Part shown: in pieces, positions 45,320-52,730 of the stretch
Position numbering within the stretch: the first letter of the stretch is position 1
Layout: every line of letters starts with the position of its first letter
Source of the DNA: Streptomyces sp. WMMB 322
GTDB lineage: Bacteria > Actinomycetota > Actinomycetes > Streptomycetales > Streptomycetaceae
Reading direction: 5' to 3'
Assembly (NCBI RefSeq): GCF_900090145.1
Contig: NZ_FMHI01000021.1
Coordinates: 88,940 to 152,939 of the forward strand
Length of the DNA stretch: 64,000 bases
Program-made: the position numbers and the translations under genes
The notes under the pieces: model-generated
What the model saw: the letters and a program-made list of their open reading frames with translations, nothing else
The model's database searches: none
Told to the model about the DNA's origin: nothing

Positions 45320-46948
45320 TCAGAGCGGTTCGAGACCCGGCTCACCGGCCCGCGAGACAAAGGACGCGGCAGTCGTGACCGGTGCGCCCGGCCGGGTGAC
45401 CACGTCCACCGTGCGGTAGTCGGCGCGCAGTTGCCGCTGGTCAAGGGTGAGCAGGACGTAGCCGCGGCGTCCGTCGTAGAACTTCATGTGCGGGTTGGCG
45501 TCGCGGAAGGTCTGCCAGTCGCCCGGCCTGGCGACCCCGTCGCCGCCGCTGGCCACCGATGTGGTGACCAGTTCCACACCCACCGAGCGGGAGCCGGCCT
45601 CGTCGAAGTCCTCCTTGATGTCCATGGCGTAGTGCACGTGGACGTCGCCCGTGAGGACGGCGAGGTTCTTCACGCCCGCGGTGCGCACCGCGTCCAGGAA
45701 GCGCGTCCGTGCCGCCGGATACCCGTCCCAGGCGTCCATGGACAGCGGGAACGGCCCGGTGGTCCGGTTCCGGCGGCGGGAGAGGACGGTCTGCTGCTGG
45801 ACGAGGTTCCACACGGCCCGCGAGTTCTTCCAGCCGTCCGCGAGCCAGCGTTCCTGGGCCGGGCCGAGCATCGTCCGGTCCGGCCTGTCGGTCTCCGCCG
45901 TGGGCACTTTCCACCCGTCGCCCGCTGACTGGTCGTCACGGTGCTGCCGGCCGTCGAGGATGTCGAGCTGCGCGAGCCCGCCGAAGTGCAGCCTCCTGTA
46001 GAGCTGGAGGCCGGCGCCCGAGGGCTTCTGCGGCGGGCGCAGCGGCAGGTTCTCGTAGTACGCGCGGTACGCGGCGGCGCGGCGGGCGAGGAAGGCCTCG
46101 GGCGGTGAGCCGTCCGGGATCTCGTCGGCGTAGTTGTTCTCCACCTCGTGGTCGTCCCAGGTGACGATCCACGGGTGCGCGGCGTGAGCCGCCTGGAGGT
46201 CGGGGTCGCTGTGGTAGAGCGCGTACCGCAGCCGGTAGTCCTCCAGCGTCACGGTCTCCTTGTTGAACTTGTCGGGGAGTTCGAGCGCGGGGTCGGCACG
46301 GTCGCCGCCGTGTGCGTCGACCGCGTACTCGTAGAGGTAGTCGCCCATGTGGAGAACGGCGTCGACGTCCTCCTCGCGCGCGAGATGCTTCAGCGCCGTG
46401 AAGTACCCGTCGTGGTACGCCTGGCAGGAGACGGCCGCGAAGCGCAGCGAGCCGGAGGAGTCGCCCGCGGACGGCGAGGTGCGGGTGCGGCCGGTGGCGC
46501 TCGTCCAGGAGCCGACTCGGAAGCGGTAGTAGTAGCGGGTCCGCGGGCTGAGGCCCTCGGGCACGACGTGTACCGCGTGATGGAACTCGGGGTGCGCGGT
46601 GACGCTGCCGCTGCGGACCTTCCGCTTGAAGTTCTCGTCGCTCGCCAACTCCCAGCCGACGGCGACGGGTTTGCGGTCCAGGCCGCTGTGCGGCTCGTAC
46701 GGTTCGGGGGCGAGACGGGTCCACAGCACGACGGAGTCGGGCAGCGGATCGCCCGAGGCCACGCCGAGGGTGAAGGGGTCCTTGTCGATTCGGGCAGGGT
46801 CGAGCTTCGCTGCGGCGTGTGCGGGCCGGGGAAGGTTGGTCCCGAGGGCGAGTGTCACGGTCGCCGCCGTCCCGGTCAGCAGTCTGCGACGGCACAATTG
46901 CCGTGCTGCCGCACGGTATTCGCTGTCTGCGCTCGAAGGCTGCGTCAT
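45320..46948 (-). CDS. Secreted PhoD-family alkaline phosphatase/phosphodiesterase
   Basis: 542 aa from the ATG at 46948. The Tat-type signal is CRRRLLTGTAATVTLALGTN, cleaved near AHA at ~45. A PhoD N-terminal beta domain (FTLGVASGDPLPDSVVLWTR) is followed by the metallophosphatase domain: RFAAVSCQAY, HMGDYLYEY, VTWDDHEVENNYAD and LTGDVHVHYAMD, containing the metal-binding Asp/His residues. The folded enzyme would be exported to release phosphate from organic phosphates or teichoic acid. Expected PhoP control is not visible as a clear box. Confidence 0.93.
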   Translation of the reverse strand: MTQPSSADSEYRAAARQLCRRRLLTGTAATVTLALGTNLPRPAHAAAKLDPARIDKDPFTLGVASGDPLPDSVVLWTRLAPEPYEPHSGLDRKPVAVGWELASDENFKRKVRSGSVTAHPEFHHAVHVVPEGLSPRTRYYYRFRVGSWTSATGRTRTSPSAGDSSGSLRFAAVSCQAYHDGYFTALKHLAREEDVDAVLHMGDYLYEYAVDAHGGDRADPALELPDKFNKETVTLEDYRLRYALYHSDPDLQAAHAAHPWIVTWDDHEVENNYADEIPDGSPPEAFLARRAAAYRAYYENLPLRPPQKPSGAGLQLYRRLHFGGLAQLDILDGRQHRDDQSAGDGWKVPTAETDRPDRTMLGPAQERWLADGWKNSRAVWNLVQQQTVLSRRRNRTTGPFPLSMDAWDGYPAARTRFLDAVRTAGVKNLAVLTGDVHVHYAMDIKEDFDEAGSRSVGVELVTTSVASGGDGVARPGDWQTFRDANPHMKFYDGRRGYVLLTLDQRQLRADYRTVDVVTRPGAPVTTAASFVSRAGEPGLEPL

Positions 46949-47077
46949 ACATCTGATTGCACAGTCCGTGAGCGTCGGGCAGCGGTCAGACACGCGACCG
47001 CGGGGTGTCCGTTCGATTGCCGTCCGCCCACTGCCCGATCGGGAGCCGCGGGGACGGCGGCACGTACCCTGCCGCCC

Positions 47078-47875
47078 ATGACGAACGACGAGACGACGCG
47101 GGCGGGGCGGCCCGCGCAGGGGCCGCGGACGGCGCTCGTGACCGGTGCCGGCTCCGGCATCGGACGGGCCGTTGCCCTGGAACTGGCCGCCGCGGGCTGG
47201 CCGGTCACGCTCGCGGGGCGGCGGGCCGGGCAGCTGGAGGAGACGGCGCGGCTGATCGGGGCAAGGGCGGGAGCGGCCGGCGCCGATGTCGTCCCGACGG
47301 ACGTGACGGACCCGGAGGCGGTCGCAGCCCTGTTCGACTCCGTGCGGGAGAGCAGGGGCCGGCTCGACCTGCTCTTCAACAACGCCGGGGCCTTCGGCCC
47401 GGCGGTGCCGCTGGAGGAGCTGTCGCCGCAGCAGTGGCAAGGCGTCGTCGACGTCAATCTGACGGGTGCCTTCCTCTGCGCGCAGGCGGCGTTCCGGCTG
47501 ATGAAGGATCAGCGTCCGCAGGGCGGGCGGATCATCAACAACGGCTCGGTCTCGGCGCATGCTCCGCGCCCGGGTTCCATCGCGTACACGGCGACCAAGC
47601 ACGCGGTGACGGGGCTGACCAAGTCCCTGTCGCTGGACGGCCGTCCGTACGGCATCGCCTGCGGCCAGATCGACGTCGGCAACGCCGCCACCGAGATGAC
47701 GGCACGCATGCAGCAGGGCGTGCCGCAGGCGGACGGCAGCACGAGGGCGGAACCGGTGATGGACGCGGGGGACGTCGCCCGCACCGTCGTGCACATGGCC
47801 GGGCTGCCGCTGGAGGCGAACGTGCAGTTCGCGACGGTGATGGCGACGGCGATGCCGTTCATCGGGCGTGGCTGA
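47078..47875 (+). CDS. Short-chain dehydrogenase/reductase
   Basis: 265 aa, classical SDR. The cofactor site is ALVTGAGSGIGRAVALELAA. Other landmarks are FNNAGAFGPAVPLEEL (NNAG), a catalytic Ser in NNGSVSAHAPRPGSIAYTATKHA (Tyr and Lys of YxxxK), and DVGNAATEM in the substrate loop. The acidic-residue position after beta-2 holds GRRAGQ, which favours NADP(H). A TACCCT box (47065-47070) ends 7 nt before the ATG, indicating a probable leaderless mRNA. It is 193 bp upstream of an FMN-dependent hydroxyacid oxidase; joint action is possible but unproven. Confidence 0.9.
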   Translation: MTNDETTRAGRPAQGPRTALVTGAGSGIGRAVALELAAAGWPVTLAGRRAGQLEETARLIGARAGAAGADVVPTDVTDPEAVAALFDSVRESRGRLDLLFNNAGAFGPAVPLEELSPQQWQGVVDVNLTGAFLCAQAAFRLMKDQRPQGGRIINNGSVSAHAPRPGSIAYTATKHAVTGLTKSLSLDGRPYGIACGQIDVGNAATEMTARMQQGVPQADGSTRAEPVMDAGDVARTVVHMAGLPLEANVQFATVMATAMPFIGRG

Positions 47876-48068
47876 CGGTCCGTCCGCCGGGCACCCCGGG
47901 AGCAGGCACCCGCGAGCACACCGGGGGGCGGCGGCGGGGCCTCTGCGGGCCCGGGCCGGCGAGCGGGCCGCCGGCGGACGGAGGGTAGCCGCAGACGCCC
48001 TGCACAGCGCAGACTCAAGGACCGGCAGAGGGTCGGCAGAGAGCCGGCGGAGAGAAGGGGATACCGCG

Positions 48069-49343
48069 ATGAGTGAGGCGTCCGGGACGTCCGGGGCCGA
48101 TGCGGCCGGGGCGGCAACCGAATCGACCGGGACGACGGGAGCGGCCGGAGCGCCCGGAGCCGCGGAGGCGCCCCCGGGACCGGGCTTCGGCAACTACCAG
48201 AACGACATCTATCTGAACGGCCTCGACAACCGGCTGCCGCCGTTCACCACCGACCTCACCCTCCTCGGCTCGTCCGCGCGCGAACACCTCGACCCGGGCG
48301 CCTTCGGCTATCTCGCCGGAGCCGCCGGCTCCGGCGCCACCCACCGCGCCAACCGCGCCGCCTTCGAGCGGCACCGCCTCGTCCCGCGCATGCTGCGCGG
48401 CCCTCAGGGACGCGACCTGAGCACGACCGTGCTGGGCACCCGCGTGCCCGCGCCGGTGATGCTGGCACCGGTCGGCGTCCAGTCGATCATCCACCCCGAC
48501 GGAGAGCTGGCCACGGCCCGCGCCGCGGCCGCCCTAGGCATCCCGATGGTGCTCTCCACCGCCTCCTCGCACACCATCGAGCAGGTCGCGGAAGCTCACG
48601 GCGCGGGCAACCCGCGCTGGTTCCAGCTGTACTGGCCCAACGACGACGACGTGTGCGTCAGCATCCTGGAACGCGCCCGCAAGGCCGGGTTCACGACCCT
48701 CGTCGTCACCCTCGACACCTGGACGCTCGCCTGGCGCCCGCAGGACCTCGACCAGTCGTATCTGCCCTTCATCCGCGGCATCGGCACCGCGATCCCCTTC
48801 TCCGACCCCGCCTTCCGCGCCGGCCTCGAGAAGCCGCCGGAGGACGAGCTGATCCCGGCGGTGCTGCGCTGGGTGCCGATGTTCACGGGCACCGACCACT
48901 CCTGGGACCAACTGCCGTTCCTGCGGGAGCACTGGGACGGGCCGATCGTGCTGAAGGGCGTACTCCATCCCGACGACGCCCGCAGGGCGGCCGACGCGGG
49001 CATGGACGGCATCGTCGTCTCCAACCACGGCGGACGTCAGGTCGACGGCGCGATCGCGTCCCTGGACGCCCTCCCTCCGATCGTCGAGGCGGTGGGCGAC
49101 CGCCTCGAGGTCCTCTTCGACTCCGGTGTGCGCACCGGCTCGGACGTCCTAAAGGCGCTCGCTCTCGGTGCGCGCGCCGTTCTCGTCGGCCGCCCCTTCG
49201 CGTACGGGCTGGCGCACGGCGGCGAGGAGGGGGTGCTGCACGTGCTGCGCAGCCTGCTCGCCGATCTGGACCTCACGCTGGGCCTCTCGGGCCACCGCAC
49301 ACCCGCCGATCTCTCTCCGGACTCGCTGCAGAGCGGTACGTGA
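48069..49343 (+). CDS. FMN-dependent alpha-hydroxyacid oxidase, lactate 2-monooxygenase-like
   Basis: 424 aa. A ~38-residue Ala/Gly/Thr-rich N-terminal stretch precedes the family sequence GFGNYQNDIYLNGLDNRLPP. FMN-oxidase landmarks: APVGVQSIIHPDGELATARA, WFQLYWPNDDD, LVVTLDTWTLAWRPQDLD and the catalytic His in SNHGGRQVDGA, then GARAVLVGRPFAYGL. The extended segment after TLDTW and overall length fit lactate 2-monooxygenase (lactate to acetate and CO2) better than glycolate oxidase. It ends 20 bp before the rnpB gene. Confidence 0.87.
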   Translation: MSEASGTSGADAAGAATESTGTTGAAGAPGAAEAPPGPGFGNYQNDIYLNGLDNRLPPFTTDLTLLGSSAREHLDPGAFGYLAGAAGSGATHRANRAAFERHRLVPRMLRGPQGRDLSTTVLGTRVPAPVMLAPVGVQSIIHPDGELATARAAAALGIPMVLSTASSHTIEQVAEAHGAGNPRWFQLYWPNDDDVCVSILERARKAGFTTLVVTLDTWTLAWRPQDLDQSYLPFIRGIGTAIPFSDPAFRAGLEKPPEDELIPAVLRWVPMFTGTDHSWDQLPFLREHWDGPIVLKGVLHPDDARRAADAGMDGIVVSNHGGRQVDGAIASLDALPPIVEAVGDRLEVLFDSGVRTGSDVLKALALGARAVLVGRPFAYGLAHGGEEGVLHVLRSLLADLDLTLGLSGHRTPADLSPDSLQSGT

Positions 49344-49351
49344 GCCGCGGC

Positions 49352-49357
49352 TATCAT
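49352..49357 (+). promoter_or_regulatory. -10 box of the rnpB promoter
   Basis: TATCAT at 49352-49357 lies about 6 nt upstream of the inferred 5' end of RNase P RNA, immediately after the stop of the preceding gene. Confidence 0.6.
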
Positions 49358-49362
49358 TGGAC

Positions 49363-49800
49363 GTGCGGCGGACGAGCCGGCCGGGCGGCCGCGGCGGGGC
49401 CCGGGCCGAAGGGCCCGCACTCGTCGAGGAACGTCCGGGCTCCACAGGGCAGGATGGTGGGTAACGCCCACCCGGGGTGACCCGCGGGAAAGTGCCACAG
49501 AAAACAGACCGCCGGGACCGCACGCGAGTGACGGCCCCGGTAAGGGTGAAACGGCGGTGTAAGAGACCACCAGCGCCCAGGGTGACCTGGGCGGCTCGGC
49601 AAACCCCATCCGGAGCAAGGTCAAGAGGGGCCGTCGGACGACGGCCCTGCGCGGACGACCGAGGGCTGCCCGCCCGAGTCCGCGGGTGGACCGCACGAGG
49701 CCGGCGGTGACGCCGGTCCCAGATGGATGGCCGCCTCCCCCGGCGCCGCAAGGCTCCGGGGAGACAGAACCCGGCGTACAGGCCGGCTCGTCCGCCGCAC
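49363..49800 (+). ncRNA. rnpB: RNase P RNA (type A)
   Basis: The catalytic RNA of RNase P, which matures tRNA 5' ends. The 5' segment GTGCGGCGGACGAGCCGGCC pairs with the 3' segment GGCCGGCTCGTCCGCCGCAC (helix P1). Conserved core elements are present in order: GAGGAACGTCCGGGCTCCAC (P3/P4 side), GGGTGAAACGGCGGTGTAAG, ACCGCACGAGG and near the end AGATGGATGGCCGCC and GACAGAACCCGGCGTACAGG. The length of ~438 nt is right for Streptomyces. Exact ends are estimated from helix P1. Confidence 0.95.
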
Positions 49801-49985
49801 CGTCAGAACCGTCGGCTCCCTTGGGCCGGAGACAGTGTTCCTCCGGACGGGTGTTCCTGCGTTCGCGTCGGGCAGACAACCCGTTCTCAGGCCCGGCCCC
49901 CTCACGCCACCTCGACCGTCCCGGCTCGCTGCTTCCCGGCTCGTCGAAGATCGGCCCCCTCGAGCACTTGGGCCGCTGAGCCCGT

Positions 49986-51200
49986 TCATCCGGGAGGTAC
50001 GGGGCTGGCCCTCTTGCTTGTCGGCCAGGGAACCCGGAAGGCCGCGGAGCGCCGGACGACGACAACGGCGGCCAAGCCGCATGCGGCCGCGGTGGCGATC
50101 GCGACGGGCAGGGCACCGCGGTCAAGGAAGACGCCTCCGACCCCGGCTCCGAGGGCGATGCCGACCTGGAACGCGACGATGTACACAGCGGACGCGAGGT
50201 CTTGCTGACGGGCAGCGGTGCGCAGGACCGCGGCCTGCAGCACCACGGCCACGCCGGCGGCGGGCACGGCCCACAGCACGACGGCGACTCCCGCGACGGA
50301 GGCGGAGTCCGGGCCGATGACCAGCAGCGTGAGCATGCACGCCGCGAGGCCACCGGTCACGACCAGAGCGGTGCCCTGCGGACGGCTGTCCACCTGCCGG
50401 CCGAACAGCACCAGGCCGAGCAGTCCTGCCGCCCCGTGCGCGAGCAGGAGGGTCGAGGTTGCGGGGCCGGTGAAGTGAACGTAGTCGGCGACGATCACGG
50501 TGATGTAGGTGAACGCCGCGAAATGGCCTGTCACCAGAATCAGCGTCACCAGGTTGACGGGGGCGAGAGAGCGATCGGTGACGACGCGTCGGATCTCTGA
50601 CGGCCTTCGCCGCGACGACGAATGCTCCGAGGGCAGGGGACCGATCGTGAGACGTATCGCCACTGCGCATATCGCCGCGGCGCCGGCCACGGCGAGGACG
50701 GTGGGCCGCCAGCCGATGGTCGCACCGAGCCATGAACTCAGCGGGATCCCGACGAGGAAGGCGAGCGAGTTCCCGGCGAAGACCACTGCGGTGGCACGGC
50801 CACCCCGCTCCTGCCCGAGCAGGCGTGCGGCCACCGGCGCGACGACCGACCAGAACACCCCGTGGCCGACCGCCGAGACCGTCCGGGCGACCACCGCGAC
50901 GCCGTAACCGGGAGCCGCGACCAGCACCAGGTTGGAGACCATGATCGCAGCCACCGTCAACAGGGCGGTCGTACGGCGGTCCCAGTGAGCCGTCATGGCC
51001 ACCAGCGGGACCACCGTGACCGCGACGACGACCGCGTACCCCGTGACCAGCAGGCCGATGGCCGAGCCGGACACGTCGAAGCTGGACGCGAGTTGAGGCA
51101 GCAGGGCGACCGGCAGGTACTCCGATGTCACGGACACGAAGCAAGCGGCACTGAGCACGCCCAGGGCGGCCCCCGTCCTGGACAACCTCACAGCGCGCAT
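49986..51200 (-). CDS. MFS transporter (DHA1-like exporter)
   Basis: 404 aa from the ATG at 51200; an in-frame ATG five codons upstream lies inside the operator palindrome. It has twelve membrane helices; the N-terminus AALGVLSAACFVSVTSEYLP is typical of the sugar/drug efflux subgroup, and AGNSLAFLVGIPLSSWLG is motif C-like. The gene is divergent from a LacI regulator, with 30 bp between starts, and the palindrome between them should control both. It marks the left edge of the accessory region containing the PKS locus and could export its product, but sugar export is equally possible. Confidence 0.87.
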   Translation of the reverse strand: MRAVRLSRTGAALGVLSAACFVSVTSEYLPVALLPQLASSFDVSGSAIGLLVTGYAVVVAVTVVPLVAMTAHWDRRTTALLTVAAIMVSNLVLVAAPGYGVAVVARTVSAVGHGVFWSVVAPVAARLLGQERGGRATAVVFAGNSLAFLVGIPLSSWLGATIGWRPTVLAVAGAAAICAVAIRLTIGPLPSEHSSSRRRPSEIRRVVTDRSLAPVNLVTLILVTGHFAAFTYITVIVADYVHFTGPATSTLLLAHGAAGLLGLVLFGRQVDSRPQGTALVVTGGLAACMLTLLVIGPDSASVAGVAVVLWAVPAAGVAVVLQAAVLRTAARQQDLASAVYIVAFQVGIALGAGVGGVFLDRGALPVAIATAAACGLAAVVVVRRSAAFRVPWPTSKRASPVPPG

Positions 51201-51216
51201 TGTGTAACGATACACA
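51201..51216. promoter_or_regulatory. LacI-type operator shared by divergent MFS and LacI genes
   Basis: TGTGTAACGATACACA is an almost perfect palindrome (one mismatched pair) with the central CG typical of LacI-family operators. It abuts the MFS start codon and lies just upstream of the TAGGCT -10 box (51219-51224) of the lacI gene, so occupancy would repress both. Confidence 0.85.
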
Positions 51217-51230
51217 GATAGGCTTGGCTC

Positions 51231-52316
51231 ATGTCCAGCCCCGGGTCGTCGCGCGTCACCATGGCCGAGGTGGCGCGCCGCTGCGGTGTCTCACCGATGA
51301 CGGTTTCGTACTGCTACAACCAGCCGGACCGGGTCGCCGCGGACACCTTGCGCCGGGTCAGGGAAGTCGCCGCCGAGCTGGGCTACCGCGGGCCGGACCC
51401 GACAGCGCGGTCACTGCGCCGCCGCCACAACGCCGCGATCGGTGTCGTGCTCGGCGAGCACCTCGCCTACGCCTTCGAGGACCCGCAGGCCCGCCGCTTC
51501 CTGGCCGGCGTCGCCGAAGTCTGCCGGGAGCGCGGCAGCGGACTGAACCTCATTCCCACCACGGGTGAGGACAAGGACGTCGACCGGGTGAGATCGGCCT
51601 CGGTCGACGGCTACATCGTCTGGACGACGGTCGACTCAGACCCCGTGCTCGGCGTACTGAGCGGGCTCGACAAGCCGGTCGCCGTGCACGGAGGCCCCGC
51701 GGTCCCGGGTGCGCAGGTGGTCAGCATCGACAACCGGGCCTCCGCCCGCGAGCTCGCGGCGCGCACCTTCCCCGGAGCCCGCCGTCCGACTGTGCTCAGC
51801 TTCCCCTTCGGACGGGACCGCAGGCCGCGGCTGGAGAGCGGGCCGGACCCCGAAAGCGTCGACTTCCCCGTCACGCGGGACCGGCTCCTCGGCATCTACG
51901 ACCACTGCGAGGAAGCGGGCTTGGATCCGCGGTGTCTGCCTGTCGCGGTCGTGGCCCGCAACGACCGCCCCGACGCCACGGCCATGGCCGAGGTGCTGTT
52001 CGACTCCTGCGACACCGACGCGGTCATCGCGATGAGCGACCAGCTTGCCTTCGCCGTCCTCGGAATCGCACGCCGCCGAGGACTCCGCATCCCCGATGAC
52101 CTCGCGATCGGCGGTTGGGACGACGACCCGGACGCGGAAGAAGAAGGTCTCACCACGATCGCCCAGTCGCTGTTCGAGCAGGGCCGGACCTGTGCCTTGA
52201 TCGCGCTCGGCGATCGCGGGCCGAACGCCGGCGCGGCATGGACCGCGACCGTGCGAACAAGCACGAGAGGAACAGGAGGAGCAGGAGGAACGAGGGCAAG
52301 GGGCCCCGCGACCTGA
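51231..52316 (+). CDS. LacI-family transcriptional regulator
   Basis: 361 aa. Helix-turn-helix at about 10-35 (VTMAEVARRCGVSPMTVSYC) with hinge VREVAAELGYRGPDPTARSL, then an effector domain (NAAIGVVLGEHLAYAFEDPQ, DAVIAMSDQLAFAVLG, IPDDLAIGGWDDD). The last ~30 residues are Gly/Arg/Thr-rich. A TAGGCT box ends 6 nt before the ATG, suggesting a leaderless mRNA. It most likely represses itself and the divergent exporter. The inducer is unknown and could be a metabolite of the adjacent PKS locus. Confidence 0.9.
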   Translation: MSSPGSSRVTMAEVARRCGVSPMTVSYCYNQPDRVAADTLRRVREVAAELGYRGPDPTARSLRRRHNAAIGVVLGEHLAYAFEDPQARRFLAGVAEVCRERGSGLNLIPTTGEDKDVDRVRSASVDGYIVWTTVDSDPVLGVLSGLDKPVAVHGGPAVPGAQVVSIDNRASARELAARTFPGARRPTVLSFPFGRDRRPRLESGPDPESVDFPVTRDRLLGIYDHCEEAGLDPRCLPVAVVARNDRPDATAMAEVLFDSCDTDAVIAMSDQLAFAVLGIARRRGLRIPDDLAIGGWDDDPDAEEEGLTTIAQSLFEQGRTCALIALGDRGPNAGAAWTATVRTSTRGTGGAGGTRARGPAT

Positions 52317-52362
52317 CCGTTCCACGGGCCGGGCCGGCCTCACCCGGAAACGGGACGTCGAC

Positions 52363-52578
52363 TCACGAACCGGCCTCTTGCGGATCCAGGAGTTCGACCC
52401 CCAGTGGCCATCCCGCTCGCGAAACGGCGACGTCGGAGTTCAGCTGTGCGGAGACCTCCATCGGTGCCGTGATGACGTCCAGGAACATCTCGTGCGTGGT
52501 CGGCAGCGCGGGCATGTGCTCGGTTGTCGCCGGCCGGCTGCTGCGTGAGGGAAGGGTGCGAGGGGTGGGGGCGGTCAT
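52363..52578 (-). CDS. 71-residue protein downstream of the PKS, function unknown
   Basis: MTAPTPRTLPSRSSRPATTE begins a 71-aa product. The ATG at 52578 has a good GGAGG 7 nt upstream, on the same strand as the PKS and 152 bp after its stop, which supports expression as part of that transcript. The N-terminal half is Pro/Thr/Ser/Arg-rich and looks disordered; the C-terminal half is TTHEMFLDVITAPMEVSAQL then a SDVAVSRAGWPLGVELL-type segment. It has no cysteines or transmembrane helix. It could be a small accessory subunit, a carrier-interaction peptide or a peptide precursor; none is supported by a recognisable family. Confidence 0.55.
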   Translation of the reverse strand: MTAPTPRTLPSRSSRPATTEHMPALPTTHEMFLDVITAPMEVSAQLNSDVAVSRAGWPLGVELLDPQEAGS

Positions 52579-52730
52579 GGGCTCGCCTCCGCATCGGTGT
52601 CTCAGGCGGACGGGTCGGGACCTCGCCGGCCGAGGGCATGCACCGCCCCGGCACGGCGGACACGGACCGGGGAACCCGGACGGAGCGGAGGAACCGAGTC
52701 CCTTCACTCCGTCCAGGTCCCGCGCGGGGG

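Noticed and set aside
52363..52578. Lasso peptide or other RiPP precursor (a GWPLGVE segment near the C-terminus could mimic a ring)
   Set aside because: No lasso cyclase, leader peptidase, radical-SAM or lanthionine enzyme is in the window. It is kept only as a small protein of unknown function.
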